The notes under the pieces: generated by a model
What the model saw: the letters and a program-made list of their open reading frames with translations, nothing else
Databases searched by the model: none
Told to the model about the DNA's origin: nothing
Shown here: positions 20,997 to 29,296 of the stretch, piece after piece
How the letters are laid out: each line of letters begins with the position of its first letter
How positions within the stretch are numbered: position 1 is the stretch's first letter
NCBI GenBank assembly: GCA_027491075.1
Contig: JAIXWX010000008.1
Span: 124,001-188,000, forward strand
Reading direction: 5' to 3'
Length of the DNA stretch: 64,000 bases
DNA from: Flavobacteriales bacterium
GTDB lineage: Bacteria; Bacteroidota; Bacteroidia; Flavobacteriales_D; Sanyastnellaceae
Position numbers and translations under genes: made by a program

Positions 20997-21032
20997 TGTC
21001 CGTAGATTTGTCCGTGTCCGTAAAAATGTCCG
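20997..21032 (+). repeat. Four phased TGTCCG repeats just before the methyltransferase start
   Basis: TGTCCG occurs at 20997, 21009, 21015 and 21027, that is with spacings of 12, 6 and 12 bases, giving the layout site-6-site-site-6-site. The last copy ends 4 bases before the ATG at 21037. The arrangement looks like an operator or a set of arm-type recombinase sites, not like chance. Confidence 0.7.
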
Positions 21033-21036
21033 CAAA

Positions 21037-23262
21037 ATGATAAATGTAAAATTTTACCTTGATAAGGCAGATAAAAGCAAAAGATACCCAATACACTTGG
21101 TTATTAGGCAGAGAGAAGTGCAGGTCAAGGTTGCAACAGGTGAGAAAATACTTAAAAAAGACTGGGATAGTAAACTTCAAATAGTCAAGGATTCTGATGG
21201 TAACTATAAGTCAATAAATAAGTTTTTATCTTTTTTGAGACAAGAAGTTGAGAAGTACTTTAATGCAGTGCCACACGCCAATTTTACAGATAAAAAGGTT
21301 AAAGAAAAGATTTTGTCTTTAGTAAATGGTAGAAAGCTAAATACAGAATTAAAAATCCTTTGTGAAGAGGCTGCAGAATACGAAGGAAAGATCAGAACAA
21401 CATTTGTTGATTTATTCGCTGGCGCAGGTGGCTTCAGTGAAGGATTTTTACAAGCTGAATATGGTAATAGGTATTATGATTTTCTGTTAGGAAGTGATAT
21501 TAATGAGAATTGTGAATTAACCCATTTAGCTCGATATAACTTTCAACTAGGTTTGGAAGCGGACTTTTTACGTCAAGACATAACGGAAATTGATTTTTTA
21601 GATAACCTGTTAGAACGACTTAAAGGTCAGCAAGTAGACGTTGTTTGTGGAGGTCCACCTTGTCAAAGTTTCAGCTTGGCAGGTCGCCGAAAAAAGTTTG
21701 ATAAAAAGGATGACTTGTTTTCTCATTACTTGAACGTAATTCGGGTCCTCAGACCGAAGTATTTTGTTATGGAGAATGTGAAAGGGATCCTAACGAAGGA
21801 AGGGGGGAAAATCAAAGAAATGATTTTGCAAGAGATTAGGTCTATAATAGATCTAAAAGAGTTTCATAAGATCGTTTATTTTTTATCTAACCTACGTAAA
21901 GTTGAGAAGATAAAGACATTTATGCTTGATTGCTATATTCAGAGAATGCAGTTTGAATCAGCTAATGAGAAAGAATTAGAGAAATTTCGCGAAACATATA
22001 TTCAGATGATCGAGAATAGGTTTCGTTTACTAACTCCAAAAATTGTTGATTATAAAACAAGCAAAACCAATATAAGTATAAGCACAATTCGTCATGGTTT
22101 TAATTTGTTAAAACGAAGTAAGGAGTTGTCTTATATCCGGAAAAAAGTCATTCAAGAAAAAGCCCATAGCGATCTAGATAATGATTTTTTTGCAGAAAAA
22201 TTTGATTCGTTTTTATCTACAATTGAATCTGACTCAATTCTCGATCAGATTCGAGTTGCTTTTGAAAATTTGAAACCGTCAGAGGAATATCAAACCGAGA
22301 TTAATGAAATTATTCAAGCACTAGAAATATATAACTTTTCATTTGACGAATGCATAGAAGGTCTTAGACCTTTTGTTAGAAATTTGAGTGTAGAAGCGGA
22401 GTTTGAGGATATTCTATCTCATATAAGACTTTATAGAATTGATCAACCTTTTGTTGCGCTAGCATCAGACTATGGAGTTCCGCAAAATCGAGAAAGAGTT
22501 TTATTTATTGGATGTCGGAAGGATCAGAAGTTAGTCAAGACAGTCCCTGCTACCGTTAGTGAAAAGGAAAAGGTTACAGTTTTTGAAGCCTTGTATGATT
22601 TAGATTTTATTGGAAATGATGAGGAAAAGTACAGTTATGAATTAGTAGACTCAAAATTAAGATATAATGGCACCACAGATAAAATGAAGTCACTAATTAG
22701 AAAGAGGAATGTTGATGGAAAACCTGATGAGAAAAAGGGATTGACTTATGCTGAGTGGTCTAAAAAAGGACGGTTGAATGGAAGATTTTCGAATGCTAAA
22801 AATCCATTTTATGTGCGCTCGTTTGATGAACTTGAGAATAGCTTAGCGCATGTAGTTGCGCCTTTGCACAATCATAAAACAAGCAAGCAAAGTGAGGACG
22901 TTATAAGAAGATTGGACATTATTCGTAGCGCAGGTAATTATGATTTAGCAAAGAAAGAATTGAAAAAAAATGGCCTTGACTCAGAGAAACGGAATTATAA
23001 TGTCTTGAGACCAGATTCACAAAGTCCTACGGTAATGACAATACCTGATGACTATATACATTTTTCAAGTCCCAGAGCTTTGACTGTTCGTGAAATGGCA
23101 CGTTTGCAGTCTTTTGATGATTCATTTGTTTTCCAAGGAAAGCGCTCAACAGGAGGCAGCAAACGTAAATTCGAAGTCCCGCAATTTACTTTAGTGGGTA
23201 ATGCCGTACCTCCTTTAATGGCTCGTGCTGTGGCGTTGGAAATATTAAGGAGTATTAAGTAA
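21037..23262 (+). CDS. Cytosine-C5 DNA methyltransferase fused to an N-terminal integrase-type arm DNA-binding domain
   Basis: The 741-residue protein starts with about 95 residues (INVKFYLDKADKSKRYPIHL ... VATGEKILKKDWD ... NKFLSFLRQEVEKYF) that match the arm DNA-binding domain found at the start of Bacteroidota tyrosine recombinases. From residue 121 it is a C5-methyltransferase: motif I DLFAGAGG (125-132), motif IV PPCQ with catalytic C209, motif VI ENV (246-248), motif VIII QNRERV (483-488) and motif X GNAVPP (721-726), with the target-recognition region at about 510-670. Between motifs VI and VIII lies a mainly helical insertion of roughly 180 residues. No recombinase catalytic domain is present. 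It should methylate the sites cut by the next gene. Codon use is AT-rich, suggesting transfer. Confidence 0.9.
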   Translation: MINVKFYLDKADKSKRYPIHLVIRQREVQVKVATGEKILKKDWDSKLQIVKDSDGNYKSINKFLSFLRQEVEKYFNAVPHANFTDKKVKEKILSLVNGRKLNTELKILCEEAAEYEGKIRTTFVDLFAGAGGFSEGFLQAEYGNRYYDFLLGSDINENCELTHLARYNFQLGLEADFLRQDITEIDFLDNLLERLKGQQVDVVCGGPPCQSFSLAGRRKKFDKKDDLFSHYLNVIRVLRPKYFVMENVKGILTKEGGKIKEMILQEIRSIIDLKEFHKIVYFLSNLRKVEKIKTFMLDCYIQRMQFESANEKELEKFRETYIQMIENRFRLLTPKIVDYKTSKTNISISTIRHGFNLLKRSKELSYIRKKVIQEKAHSDLDNDFFAEKFDSFLSTIESDSILDQIRVAFENLKPSEEYQTEINEIIQALEIYNFSFDECIEGLRPFVRNLSVEAEFEDILSHIRLYRIDQPFVALASDYGVPQNRERVLFIGCRKDQKLVKTVPATVSEKEKVTVFEALYDLDFIGNDEEKYSYELVDSKLRYNGTTDKMKSLIRKRNVDGKPDEKKGLTYAEWSKKGRLNGRFSNAKNPFYVRSFDELENSLAHVVAPLHNHKTSKQSEDVIRRLDIIRSAGNYDLAKKELKKNGLDSEKRNYNVLRPDSQSPTVMTIPDDYIHFSSPRALTVREMARLQSFDDSFVFQGKRSTGGSKRKFEVPQFTLVGNAVPPLMARAVALEILRSIK

Positions 23263-23272
23263 TATTAAGTAA
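23253..23272 (+). repeat. Perfect 10-base tandem duplication across the methyltransferase stop codon
   Basis: TATTAAGTAA is present twice in direct succession (23253-23262 and 23263-23272). The first copy contains the methyltransferase stop; the second sets the distance to the endonuclease start at 23279. Confidence 0.85.
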
Positions 23273-23278
23273 TATGAG

Positions 23279-24457
23279 ATGAGGCAGTTATTCACTTTTG
23301 AAATCGAAAGAATAAAACTTCTGACAGAGAATTCCGTTGAAATTTGTTTCATTGAACCAACAGAAACGGGACTGGGTAAGTCAATTATGGATGCCACTGG
23401 GTCAGTAAGAACGTACTTAAAGTCGCATGGAATTCATGACTATGAGCTGCAAAAGCAAGGACCTGAAAGTAAAGTTCAACTAGACGCTTGTTTCATCGAT
23501 TCAAATAGGTTTATTGACTCTACTGTTTCTTTATATCGACCCAATACAAAAAAAGGTGATCCACGAATTTGGTTCAAAGGTTTAGGAGGTTATTCTCGAG
23601 CAAACGATATACTTGGAATAATAACTTTCGAAAGAAAACTCTATGTTTTGAATATTACTCAACTTGATATAAAGAAGCTAATTGAAAGTGAGTTATTTAA
23701 TCCATTAAGAGAGATTGTAAATGCAATAAATGTATCTTCTAATGAAGTTGCTGATGAGTTGTTGATTTTACTAAAAAGAATAACCGCTAATGGACCTATT
23801 CCAGCAATACTGGATGCAGATACAGCGATCGGAAGGACTCTTGAAACCCTTTTAGGGATAGAAATCAATTCATCTAAAAAGCCAGATTACAAAGGGATAG
23901 AATTGAAGTCATTTCGTGATAATCGCGGAAATCGTAAGAATCTATTTGCACAGGTCCCCGATTGGAATTTAAGCAAATTCAAGAGCTCTTCAGAGATATT
24001 AAATGCATTTGGATATAGTCGCGGGGATGATTTTAAATTGTATTGCACTGTTTCCTCTCTTGTTAGAAATTCGCAAGGATTGAAATTGAAAGTGGATTCA
24101 GAGATAGGTCAATTAATAGAAAATTCAGATAAATCGGATGTAGGAGATTTTATTGTTTGGGGATTAGAAACACTGCATAAGCGACTACTCGAAAAGCACA
24201 ATGAAACGTTTTGGATTGCTGCTGACTCCATTAATATTGACGGAAAAGAACATTTTCTGTACAAGAGAGTTGATCATACTAAGAAACCAATTGTTTCTCA
24301 GTTCGATGTATTAATAGAGCAAGGTATAATAACACTGGATCATTTGATTAAAAGAAAGCCAACGGGCAGTGTGGTTGAAAAAGGCCCGATCTTCAAAATA
24401 AAACCGAATTCTTTAGATCTTTTATTTCCCCCAACTCGAGAGTATTCTTTGTTATAA
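23279..24457 (+). CDS. Type II restriction endonuclease, MvaI/BcnI family
   Basis: The 392-residue protein has an N-terminal region of about 170 residues without a recognised motif and a nuclease domain beginning ADTAIGRTLETLLGIEINSS and KKPDYKGIELKSFR. The expected metal-site residues E189, D203, E208 and K210 are all present as an E...PD-x4-E-x-K pattern typical of MvaI/BcnI-type enzymes. Known relatives cut CCNGG-like sites (MvaI CCWGG, BcnI CCSGG) and act as monomers; the site here cannot be deduced. It follows the C5-methyltransferase with 16 bases between, forming a type II restriction-modification operon. An ATG at 23274 in another frame stops after two codons, so ATG 23279 is used. 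AT-rich like its partner. Confidence 0.85.
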   Translation: MRQLFTFEIERIKLLTENSVEICFIEPTETGLGKSIMDATGSVRTYLKSHGIHDYELQKQGPESKVQLDACFIDSNRFIDSTVSLYRPNTKKGDPRIWFKGLGGYSRANDILGIITFERKLYVLNITQLDIKKLIESELFNPLREIVNAINVSSNEVADELLILLKRITANGPIPAILDADTAIGRTLETLLGIEINSSKKPDYKGIELKSFRDNRGNRKNLFAQVPDWNLSKFKSSSEILNAFGYSRGDDFKLYCTVSSLVRNSQGLKLKVDSEIGQLIENSDKSDVGDFIVWGLETLHKRLLEKHNETFWIAADSINIDGKEHFLYKRVDHTKKPIVSQFDVLIEQGIITLDHLIKRKPTGSVVEKGPIFKIKPNSLDLLFPPTREYSLL

Positions 24458-24545
24458 AGCAAGTTGTCGTTAATAAAAAGAGGCTGGGTCAAACTTTTGT
24501 TTTGACAATGGTTTTCAGAATCCAACCTGTATTCTTATTTCTCTC

Positions 24546-24761
24546 TTAGCCACGGATACTATTGAATTCTAACTCTGGAATACAAAAGTCAGAATAGCCA
24601 ATAGCAGCATTCAAACCTTCAATAAAGGCATCTTTTTCCTGTGGCGTTTGAAATCTGAATTCCTTCTTATAGATTGAAACTTCTTCCTGGGAAAGCTCCT
24701 CATTGCTGTAGACTTTTGCCACAATTTCCCTTCCAAAAAGCACCGTTACTTTAGTTTCCAT
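24546..24761 (-). CDS. Conserved-looking 71-aa protein of unknown function
   Basis: I do not recognise the family. METKVTVLFGREIVAKVYSN begins an N-terminal beta-rich part and is followed by a helical stretch with KKEFRFQTPQEKDAFIEGLN and an AAIGYSDFCIPE end. Composition and charge pattern look like a real soluble cytosolic protein. The ATG at 24761 lies inside the last codons of the upstream small frame (overlap 24751-24761), which argues that both are translated and coupled. It follows lolA on the same strand and converges on the endonuclease gene. Confidence 0.65.
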   Translation of the reverse strand: METKVTVLFGREIVAKVYSNEELSQEEVSIYKKEFRFQTPQEKDAFIEGLNAAIGYSDFCIPELEFNSIRG

Positions 24762-24900
24762 TCGAAGTCAGTATTTGAATTTTATCGGATTGGACCAAAT
24801 GATAAAAATTCTTATAGGCTTCACCTATGAGGACTGTCGGTTCCGTATTTCGAAAGAAATCACCAGGATGTTCTTTGAATCGAAAGAATACTCTATTCAT
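24751..24900 (-). CDS. 49-aa small protein overlapping the start of the 71-aa gene
   Basis: The frame from ATG 24900 reads MNRVFFRFKEHPGDFFRNTE, then PTVLIGEAYKNFYHLVQSDK and ends ILTSNGN before TAA at 24753-24751. It is unrecognised. The balanced composition, lack of rare-looking runs and the 11-base overlap with the following ATG suggest a real gene in a two-gene unit. The 112 bases between the lolA stop and this start hold no obvious promoter or terminator. Confidence 0.5.
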   Translation of the reverse strand: MNRVFFRFKEHPGDFFRNTEPTVLIGEAYKNFYHLVQSDKIQILTSNGN

Positions 24901-25012
24901 GATTATTGCATTTAGCCTGACAATTAAGTGGCTGCAATATCTGAAATTTATATTAAAAGGGCACTATCGATGACTCAAAATTCAAAACATCGAACTAGAG
25001 ATCCAGAAAACC

Positions 25013-25663
25013 TTAAATCCGGTTATCCACCATTTCCACTCCAGGGTATTTCGCTGGATTGAACTTGAATTCCCCCTCTGGTGTATCGGAGTTGGTTTTG
25101 AAGTTTTTCACTTTGTATGATATCTCTGCGTTCTCGCGGGTCTTCACCACGATTTTATTGGCTTCCATCTTGGTCTTATCCACGTACATTACGATGGTGT
25201 GGTAAGGTTTGTTTTTTGGATTATTCGGATACATGTGGATTTCATAACACGCCACGCCATCAACAGTAGCATTCGCGTTTTTCATCTCATGCTTGAAGTC
25301 TTTTTCCCAAATAGTAAACATCTCTGAAGGATCAAATGCACCGTCTTTTACATCGGCCAAATTATCAATGGTGCAAGTGTTGCTTTTCTTATCGTAGCTC
25401 CATACGGTTACTCCGTCTGAAATCACCACGTACTGGGGCAAATTCAAATGATATTTCTGACCCTTAATCTTGATATTGCCTTCTTGCTTTTGATTCACAT
25501 TGGCTTTGGCATCTTTTAAGGTGGAGGTGAAGTCGGAGGTAATGGTTTTCCAAGTTTTGGCTTTAGCAGAAAGCTTATCCAAAATTTCCTTGGAGGTTTG
25601 TCCAAATGATTGGAAAGTAAAAGTAGTGGTTAGAATTAGAACAAGTGCAAGTACTTTTTTCAT
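25013..25663 (-). CDS. lolA: Outer-membrane lipoprotein carrier protein LolA-like
   Basis: ATG 25663 starts a signal peptide (MKKVLALVLILTTTFTFQSF, cut near GQ) in a 216-residue protein; the longer frame from 25738 adds a non-signal stretch and is rejected. The mature part has the LolA pattern: KTWKTITSDFTSTLKD near residue 40, YVVISDGVTVWSYDKKSNT, DPSEMFTIWEKDF and VVKTRENAEISYKVKNFK. LolA is the periplasmic chaperone that carries lipoproteins from the LolCDE transporter to the outer membrane. A TACATTTG box overlaps the end of ftsK, so it can be expressed separately from ftsK as well as with it. Confidence 0.88.
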   Translation of the reverse strand: MKKVLALVLILTTTFTFQSFGQTSKEILDKLSAKAKTWKTITSDFTSTLKDAKANVNQKQEGNIKIKGQKYHLNLPQYVVISDGVTVWSYDKKSNTCTIDNLADVKDGAFDPSEMFTIWEKDFKHEMKNANATVDGVACYEIHMYPNNPKNKPYHTIVMYVDKTKMEANKIVVKTRENAEISYKVKNFKTNSDTPEGEFKFNPAKYPGVEMVDNRI

Positions 25664-25735
25664 GGTATAAATCTTAATTACGGCGCCGAATTTCAAGAAC
25701 TGTTCCAAAATGCATGGCACTCTTAAAATGGTGGG

Positions 25736-25743
25736 CAAATGTA
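25736..25743 (-). promoter_or_regulatory. -7 promoter box of lolA
   Basis: TACATTTG on the minus strand matches TAnnTTTG exactly and lies just after the ftsK stop, 72 bases before the lolA ATG. No TTG was found at the -33 distance. Confidence 0.4.
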
Positions 25744-25745
25744 GT

Positions 25746-28466
25746 TTAAAATTCTGAAGGACCGCCTTTTAGGTTTTTCAGAAAGTGATCCAAACTGATC
25801 TCATCGGAAACAAGAACCTTACGGGCCTTGCTTCCTTCGAAAGGACCGATAATACCCGCGGCTTCGAGTTGATCGATAAGCCTTCCTGCTCTGTTGTATC
25901 CTAGCTTGAGTTTTCTTTGCAGTAAAGAGGCAGAGCCCTGCTGGGTCATCACTACAATTTTTGCGGCTTCCTCGAACAACGAGTCGCGATCTTCTTCAGA
26001 GAAAGTGAGTGTTTCCCCTCCATTTTCGTCGGGCACCTCTGGCAATATTAAGGCACTCGGGTAGGCTTGTTGACTACCAATGTAATCCGTGATTTCTTCC
26101 ACTTCAGGGGTGTCCACAAATCCACATTGAATTCGAATCAAATCGTTACCTGTACTGTATAGCATATCGCCGCGACCGATCAATTGATCGGCTCCTCCTG
26201 CATCTAGGATGGTCCGTGAATCTATTTTAGAGGTTACTCTAAAGGCAATTCGAGCTGGGAAGTTGGCTTTGATGGTTCCTGTAATGATGTTGACGGAAGG
26301 ACGCTGGGTGGCAATGATAAGATGTATTCCAATGGCACGTGCAAGTTGTGCGAGACGAGCGATGGGCGTTTCTACTTCTCTGCCTGCGGTCATAATCAAA
26401 TCTGCAAACTCATCCACCACCAGTACGATATAGGGCAAGTAGCGGTGTCCATTTTCTGGGTTGAGCTTGCGTTCTATAAACTTAGCGTTGTATTCTTTGA
26501 TGTTTCGACACAATGCAGTTTTGAGCAATTCGTAGCGCTCATCCATCTCTATGCACAGGCTATTGAGTGTGCGCACTACTTTACTAGTATCGGTTATAAT
26601 CGCCTCTTCTGAATCGGGGAGTTTGGCCAGAAAGTGACGTTCAATTTTATTGAAAAGCGTGAGTTCTACTTTCTTGGGATCTACCAAAACGAATTTTATT
26701 TGCGAAGGGTGCTTTTTATAAAGCAGAGATACGAGAATGGCGTTTAACCCTACAGATTTTCCCTGTCCTGTGGCTCCCGCCATGAGTAGGTGTGGCATCT
26801 TGCTCAAATCAGCGACAAAGGTTTCATTGGAAATCGTTTTTCCCAATACAACGGGCAGATCCATGTCTGCATTCTGAAACTTATCACTAGCGATCAGAGA
26901 TCGCATGGAAACTACTTCTGGTTTGCTATTAGGTACTTCTATACCTATCGTTCCTTTTCCAGGAATTGGTGCTATAATACGTATCCCGAGGGCTGCCAAA
27001 CTCAATGCAATGTCGTCTTCGAGGTTTTTTATTTTGGAAATTCGAACCCCAGGCGCAGGTACAATCTCATAGAGGGTAACCGTTGGACCGATCGTCGCTT
27101 TTATTTTATCAATATCAATCTTGTAATGATTGAGGGTTTCCACAATTTTGTTTTTATTGGCCTCTAATTCTTCTTGATTGATATTGACGGTACCCGAGCC
27201 ATAGTTCTTTAAAAGGTCAATGGTGGGCGGCTTGTAGCGACTAAGATCAAGTTTTGGGTCATATGGACCAAACTCTTGTAGTTTATTTTCAAGATCTTCT
27301 TCGCTCAAAGTATCTGTTTCTGGCGCCTCTACTTCCATGCCGTCTAGTTCAAACAGGGGAGCTGATTCAACCATATTCATAGGGGCTTCCACTTCAGGTT
27401 GTTGTTCAGCAATGGGCTCACTTACTTCTTCTGGAGCTGTATTCGACTGAACGGGCATTTCGAATTTAATCTCTCGTATAGGAGCCACTACAGGGGGAGT
27501 AATAGAAATAGTGGGTGCTTCCGATTTAGGTTCTTTCGGTTCATCTACAACCACCAAAGGTGGTGCTTCTCGTGTAATCAAATACGGTTCTGCAATCTCC
27601 ACATCATCGTCTTCATCGTTGTGGATGTCGATGGTTTGCGGAATGAAATCTTCGCGAAGTTTGTTGCCTTCCTTCTGATCTGCAGCGTGAGACGGCGGAT
27701 GTATGGGCTCTTCTTCTTGCTGATTTTCTGCTTCTATGGAAGAAACGAATTCAGTTTTTTTTTCTTCCGTTTGGTTTGGTTCTTCCGTTTCTTCTTCTGG
27801 TACAACCGAGCTAGGATCTTCTGGTTGTTTCTTCAGCATATCCGCCAAGCGCGCTCCTGTGGCTTCTACTTTGTGTTGGTGATTGAATAGTAAATAAGCG
27901 GCAAGGACGATCAACAAAAGCATCAGTGTTCCTACCCATCCTAAGGTGTAGGTTGTCCATTCCGTAGCGAAGTGCCCATATCCTCCAACGAATCGGTCGT
28001 TGCAGGTGATTTGAATTTTTCTTTCAAAACCATCAACACGGTCGTGGAAGAAGAATCCAATCGCCAAGGGAAAATACAGCGCGCCAAGGATAGAAAGTCG
28101 AAGGCTTTTAAAGAAGGGGAGTATTTCTTTGGTAAATGTAATTTTCCAGCCCCAGAGGAATAGCATGAAACTCACGAAGAACGCTCCTACTCCAAGATAT
28201 GTGAACATGAAGAAATGGGCGAGATGCGCTCCCATCTTACCCATCCAGTTTTTATAGGGCTCGTTGTCAGAAAAATTGGCTTCGGATGTGCCTTGAATCA
28301 AATGCTGATCATGTCCGCCAGTAAAAAGATAAGCGAGGCAGGCCAAGAATAAATAGGCTCCAAAACTCAGCACCACGATTCCTGTGATTTTAATCACTCG
28401 GGGATCTGTTATGAAGGCCTTCCATCCGCTCGAGGAAGATGAGTTATTTTTCTTACTGGCTGCCAC
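25746..28466 (-). CDS. ftsK: DNA translocase FtsK/SpoIIIE
   Basis: The 906-residue protein has four or five N-terminal transmembrane helices (about 28-195), a long acidic Pro/Glu-rich linker (about 200-400), and the motor domain with Walker A GATGQGKSVGLN (about 560) and Walker B VLVVDEFADLIM. The C-terminal gamma winged helix is SASLLQRKLKLGYNRAGRLIDQLEAAGIIG. It pumps chromosome DNA through the septum and activates dimer resolution at dif. The start is GTG 28466: no in-frame ATG is present upstream, and it is followed by AASKKNNSSSS, a usual basic N-terminus. Its -7 box TACTTTTG (28533-28540) is divergent from that of the DNA alkylation repair gene. Confidence 0.96.
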   Translation of the reverse strand: MAASKKNNSSSSSGWKAFITDPRVIKITGIVVLSFGAYLFLACLAYLFTGGHDQHLIQGTSEANFSDNEPYKNWMGKMGAHLAHFFMFTYLGVGAFFVSFMLFLWGWKITFTKEILPFFKSLRLSILGALYFPLAIGFFFHDRVDGFERKIQITCNDRFVGGYGHFATEWTTYTLGWVGTLMLLLIVLAAYLLFNHQHKVEATGARLADMLKKQPEDPSSVVPEEETEEPNQTEEKKTEFVSSIEAENQQEEEPIHPPSHAADQKEGNKLREDFIPQTIDIHNDEDDDVEIAEPYLITREAPPLVVVDEPKEPKSEAPTISITPPVVAPIREIKFEMPVQSNTAPEEVSEPIAEQQPEVEAPMNMVESAPLFELDGMEVEAPETDTLSEEDLENKLQEFGPYDPKLDLSRYKPPTIDLLKNYGSGTVNINQEELEANKNKIVETLNHYKIDIDKIKATIGPTVTLYEIVPAPGVRISKIKNLEDDIALSLAALGIRIIAPIPGKGTIGIEVPNSKPEVVSMRSLIASDKFQNADMDLPVVLGKTISNETFVADLSKMPHLLMAGATGQGKSVGLNAILVSLLYKKHPSQIKFVLVDPKKVELTLFNKIERHFLAKLPDSEEAIITDTSKVVRTLNSLCIEMDERYELLKTALCRNIKEYNAKFIERKLNPENGHRYLPYIVLVVDEFADLIMTAGREVETPIARLAQLARAIGIHLIIATQRPSVNIITGTIKANFPARIAFRVTSKIDSRTILDAGGADQLIGRGDMLYSTGNDLIRIQCGFVDTPEVEEITDYIGSQQAYPSALILPEVPDENGGETLTFSEEDRDSLFEEAAKIVVMTQQGSASLLQRKLKLGYNRAGRLIDQLEAAGIIGPFEGSKARKVLVSDEISLDHFLKNLKGGPSEF

Positions 28467-28532
28467 TGTTGCGACTTCTACATTGATTTAAGGCCTGGAG
28501 GTTTGTTCCGCCGGCCTACATTTTCTGCGAAA

Positions 28533-28540
28533 CAAAAGTA
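28533..28540 (-). promoter_or_regulatory. -7 promoter box of ftsK
   Basis: TACTTTTG on the minus strand matches TAnnTTTG; a TTG stands 16 bases further upstream, slightly short of the usual spacing. The leader would be about 60 bases. Confidence 0.5.
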
Positions 28541-28606
28541 GGCAGGTCGATTTTCCCAACGGAAAAGGTGAACTTCTATTATTAACAGTCGCATGTGTGG
28601 TTATCT

Positions 28607-28614
28607 TACCTTCG
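28607..28614 (+). promoter_or_regulatory. -7-like box directly before the DNA alkylation repair gene start
   Basis: TACCTTCG differs from TAnnTTTG at one position and ends 4 bases before the ATG at 28619, so the transcript could be leaderless. Confidence 0.4.
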
Positions 28615-28618
28615 CGCA

Positions 28619-29296
28619 ATGAGTCATAAACAGTCCATAGAGTACTTAGCACATATTCTGAGGGATGCCGGTGATGCGGAAATTTCAAAGGGGATGGCGG
28701 CCTATATGAAGAATCACTTCGTTTTTTTTGGTGTGAAAAAGCCAGAAAGGGAGGCTCTAACCAAATCATGGATACAAGAAAGAAAAAAACTTCTTTATGC
28801 AGATTTGGAAGAAATTGTTTTACTCCTTTGGGATCAGCCTCAACGTGAAATGCAATACATCGCTATTGAGCTGATGAAAGCCTCTAAAATTTTTAGACAG
28901 GAAGATTCTCTAATCCTACTTGAGAAAGTAATTACCTCAAAATCGTGGTGGGACACGGTAGACCTCATTGCTTCTGGAATGGTGGGGGGATATTTTCTTC
29001 AATTTCCTGAAAGGAAAACGGAAGTGGCATTAGAATGGTGCAATGGAAAAGATCTATGGTTGCAACGCACGAGTATAATTTTTCAATTGACCTACCGATC
29101 AAGAACCGATGAGGATCTTTTGATGTCTACTATTTTAACACATTTAGAAAGCAGAGAGTTTTTCTTGAGAAAAGCCATGGGCTGGGCGCTACGTCAATAT
29201 GCACGAACAAATCCAGATTTTGTGATTCAGTTTGTAAATGCACATTCTTTTTCTGGGCTGACCGTGAGAGAAGCTTTAAAGCACTTGAATAAATGA
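28619..29296 (+). CDS. DNA alkylation repair protein, AlkD-like HEAT-repeat glycosylase
   Basis: ATG 28619 gives 225 residues; the frame is open upstream to 28595 but that start would precede the promoter-like box. The protein is all-helical with HEAT-like repeats: VFFGVKKPEREALTKSW near residue 33, SKSWWDTVDLIASGMVG near 113 and the conserved FFLRKAMGWALRQYARTNP near 182. The W-D and K-x-x-GW-x-LR-x-Y blocks are the DNA-binding surface of the AlkD/AlkC family, which removes N3- and N7-alkylated purines. The stop overlaps the ATG of the next gene in ATGA, so the two are translated together, although the next gene is an unrelated glycosyltransferase. Confidence 0.9.
   Translation: MSHKQSIEYLAHILRDAGDAEISKGMAAYMKNHFVFFGVKKPEREALTKSWIQERKKLLYADLEEIVLLLWDQPQREMQYIAIELMKASKIFRQEDSLILLEKVITSKSWWDTVDLIASGMVGGYFLQFPERKTEVALEWCNGKDLWLQRTSIIFQLTYRSRTDEDLLMSTILTHLESREFFLRKAMGWALRQYARTNPDFVIQFVNAHSFSGLTVREALKHLNK

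Noticed and set aside
23274-23282. ATG 23274 as endonuclease start
   Set aside because: It is in another frame and stops after two codons.
24478-24510. Weak hairpin after the endonuclease gene
   Set aside because: GTCAAA/TTTGAC is only six pairs without a T run; not convincing as a terminator.
20745-24545. Direct-repeat ends or integrase that would mark the restriction locus as an integrated element
   Set aside because: No repeats were seen at the two edges and the only integrase-like part is the arm domain; transfer is suggested only by base composition.
27399-27890. 163-codon plus frame rich in Phe and Arg
   Set aside because: It is antisense to the low-complexity Glu/Pro linker of ftsK, which produces such frames by codon bias.
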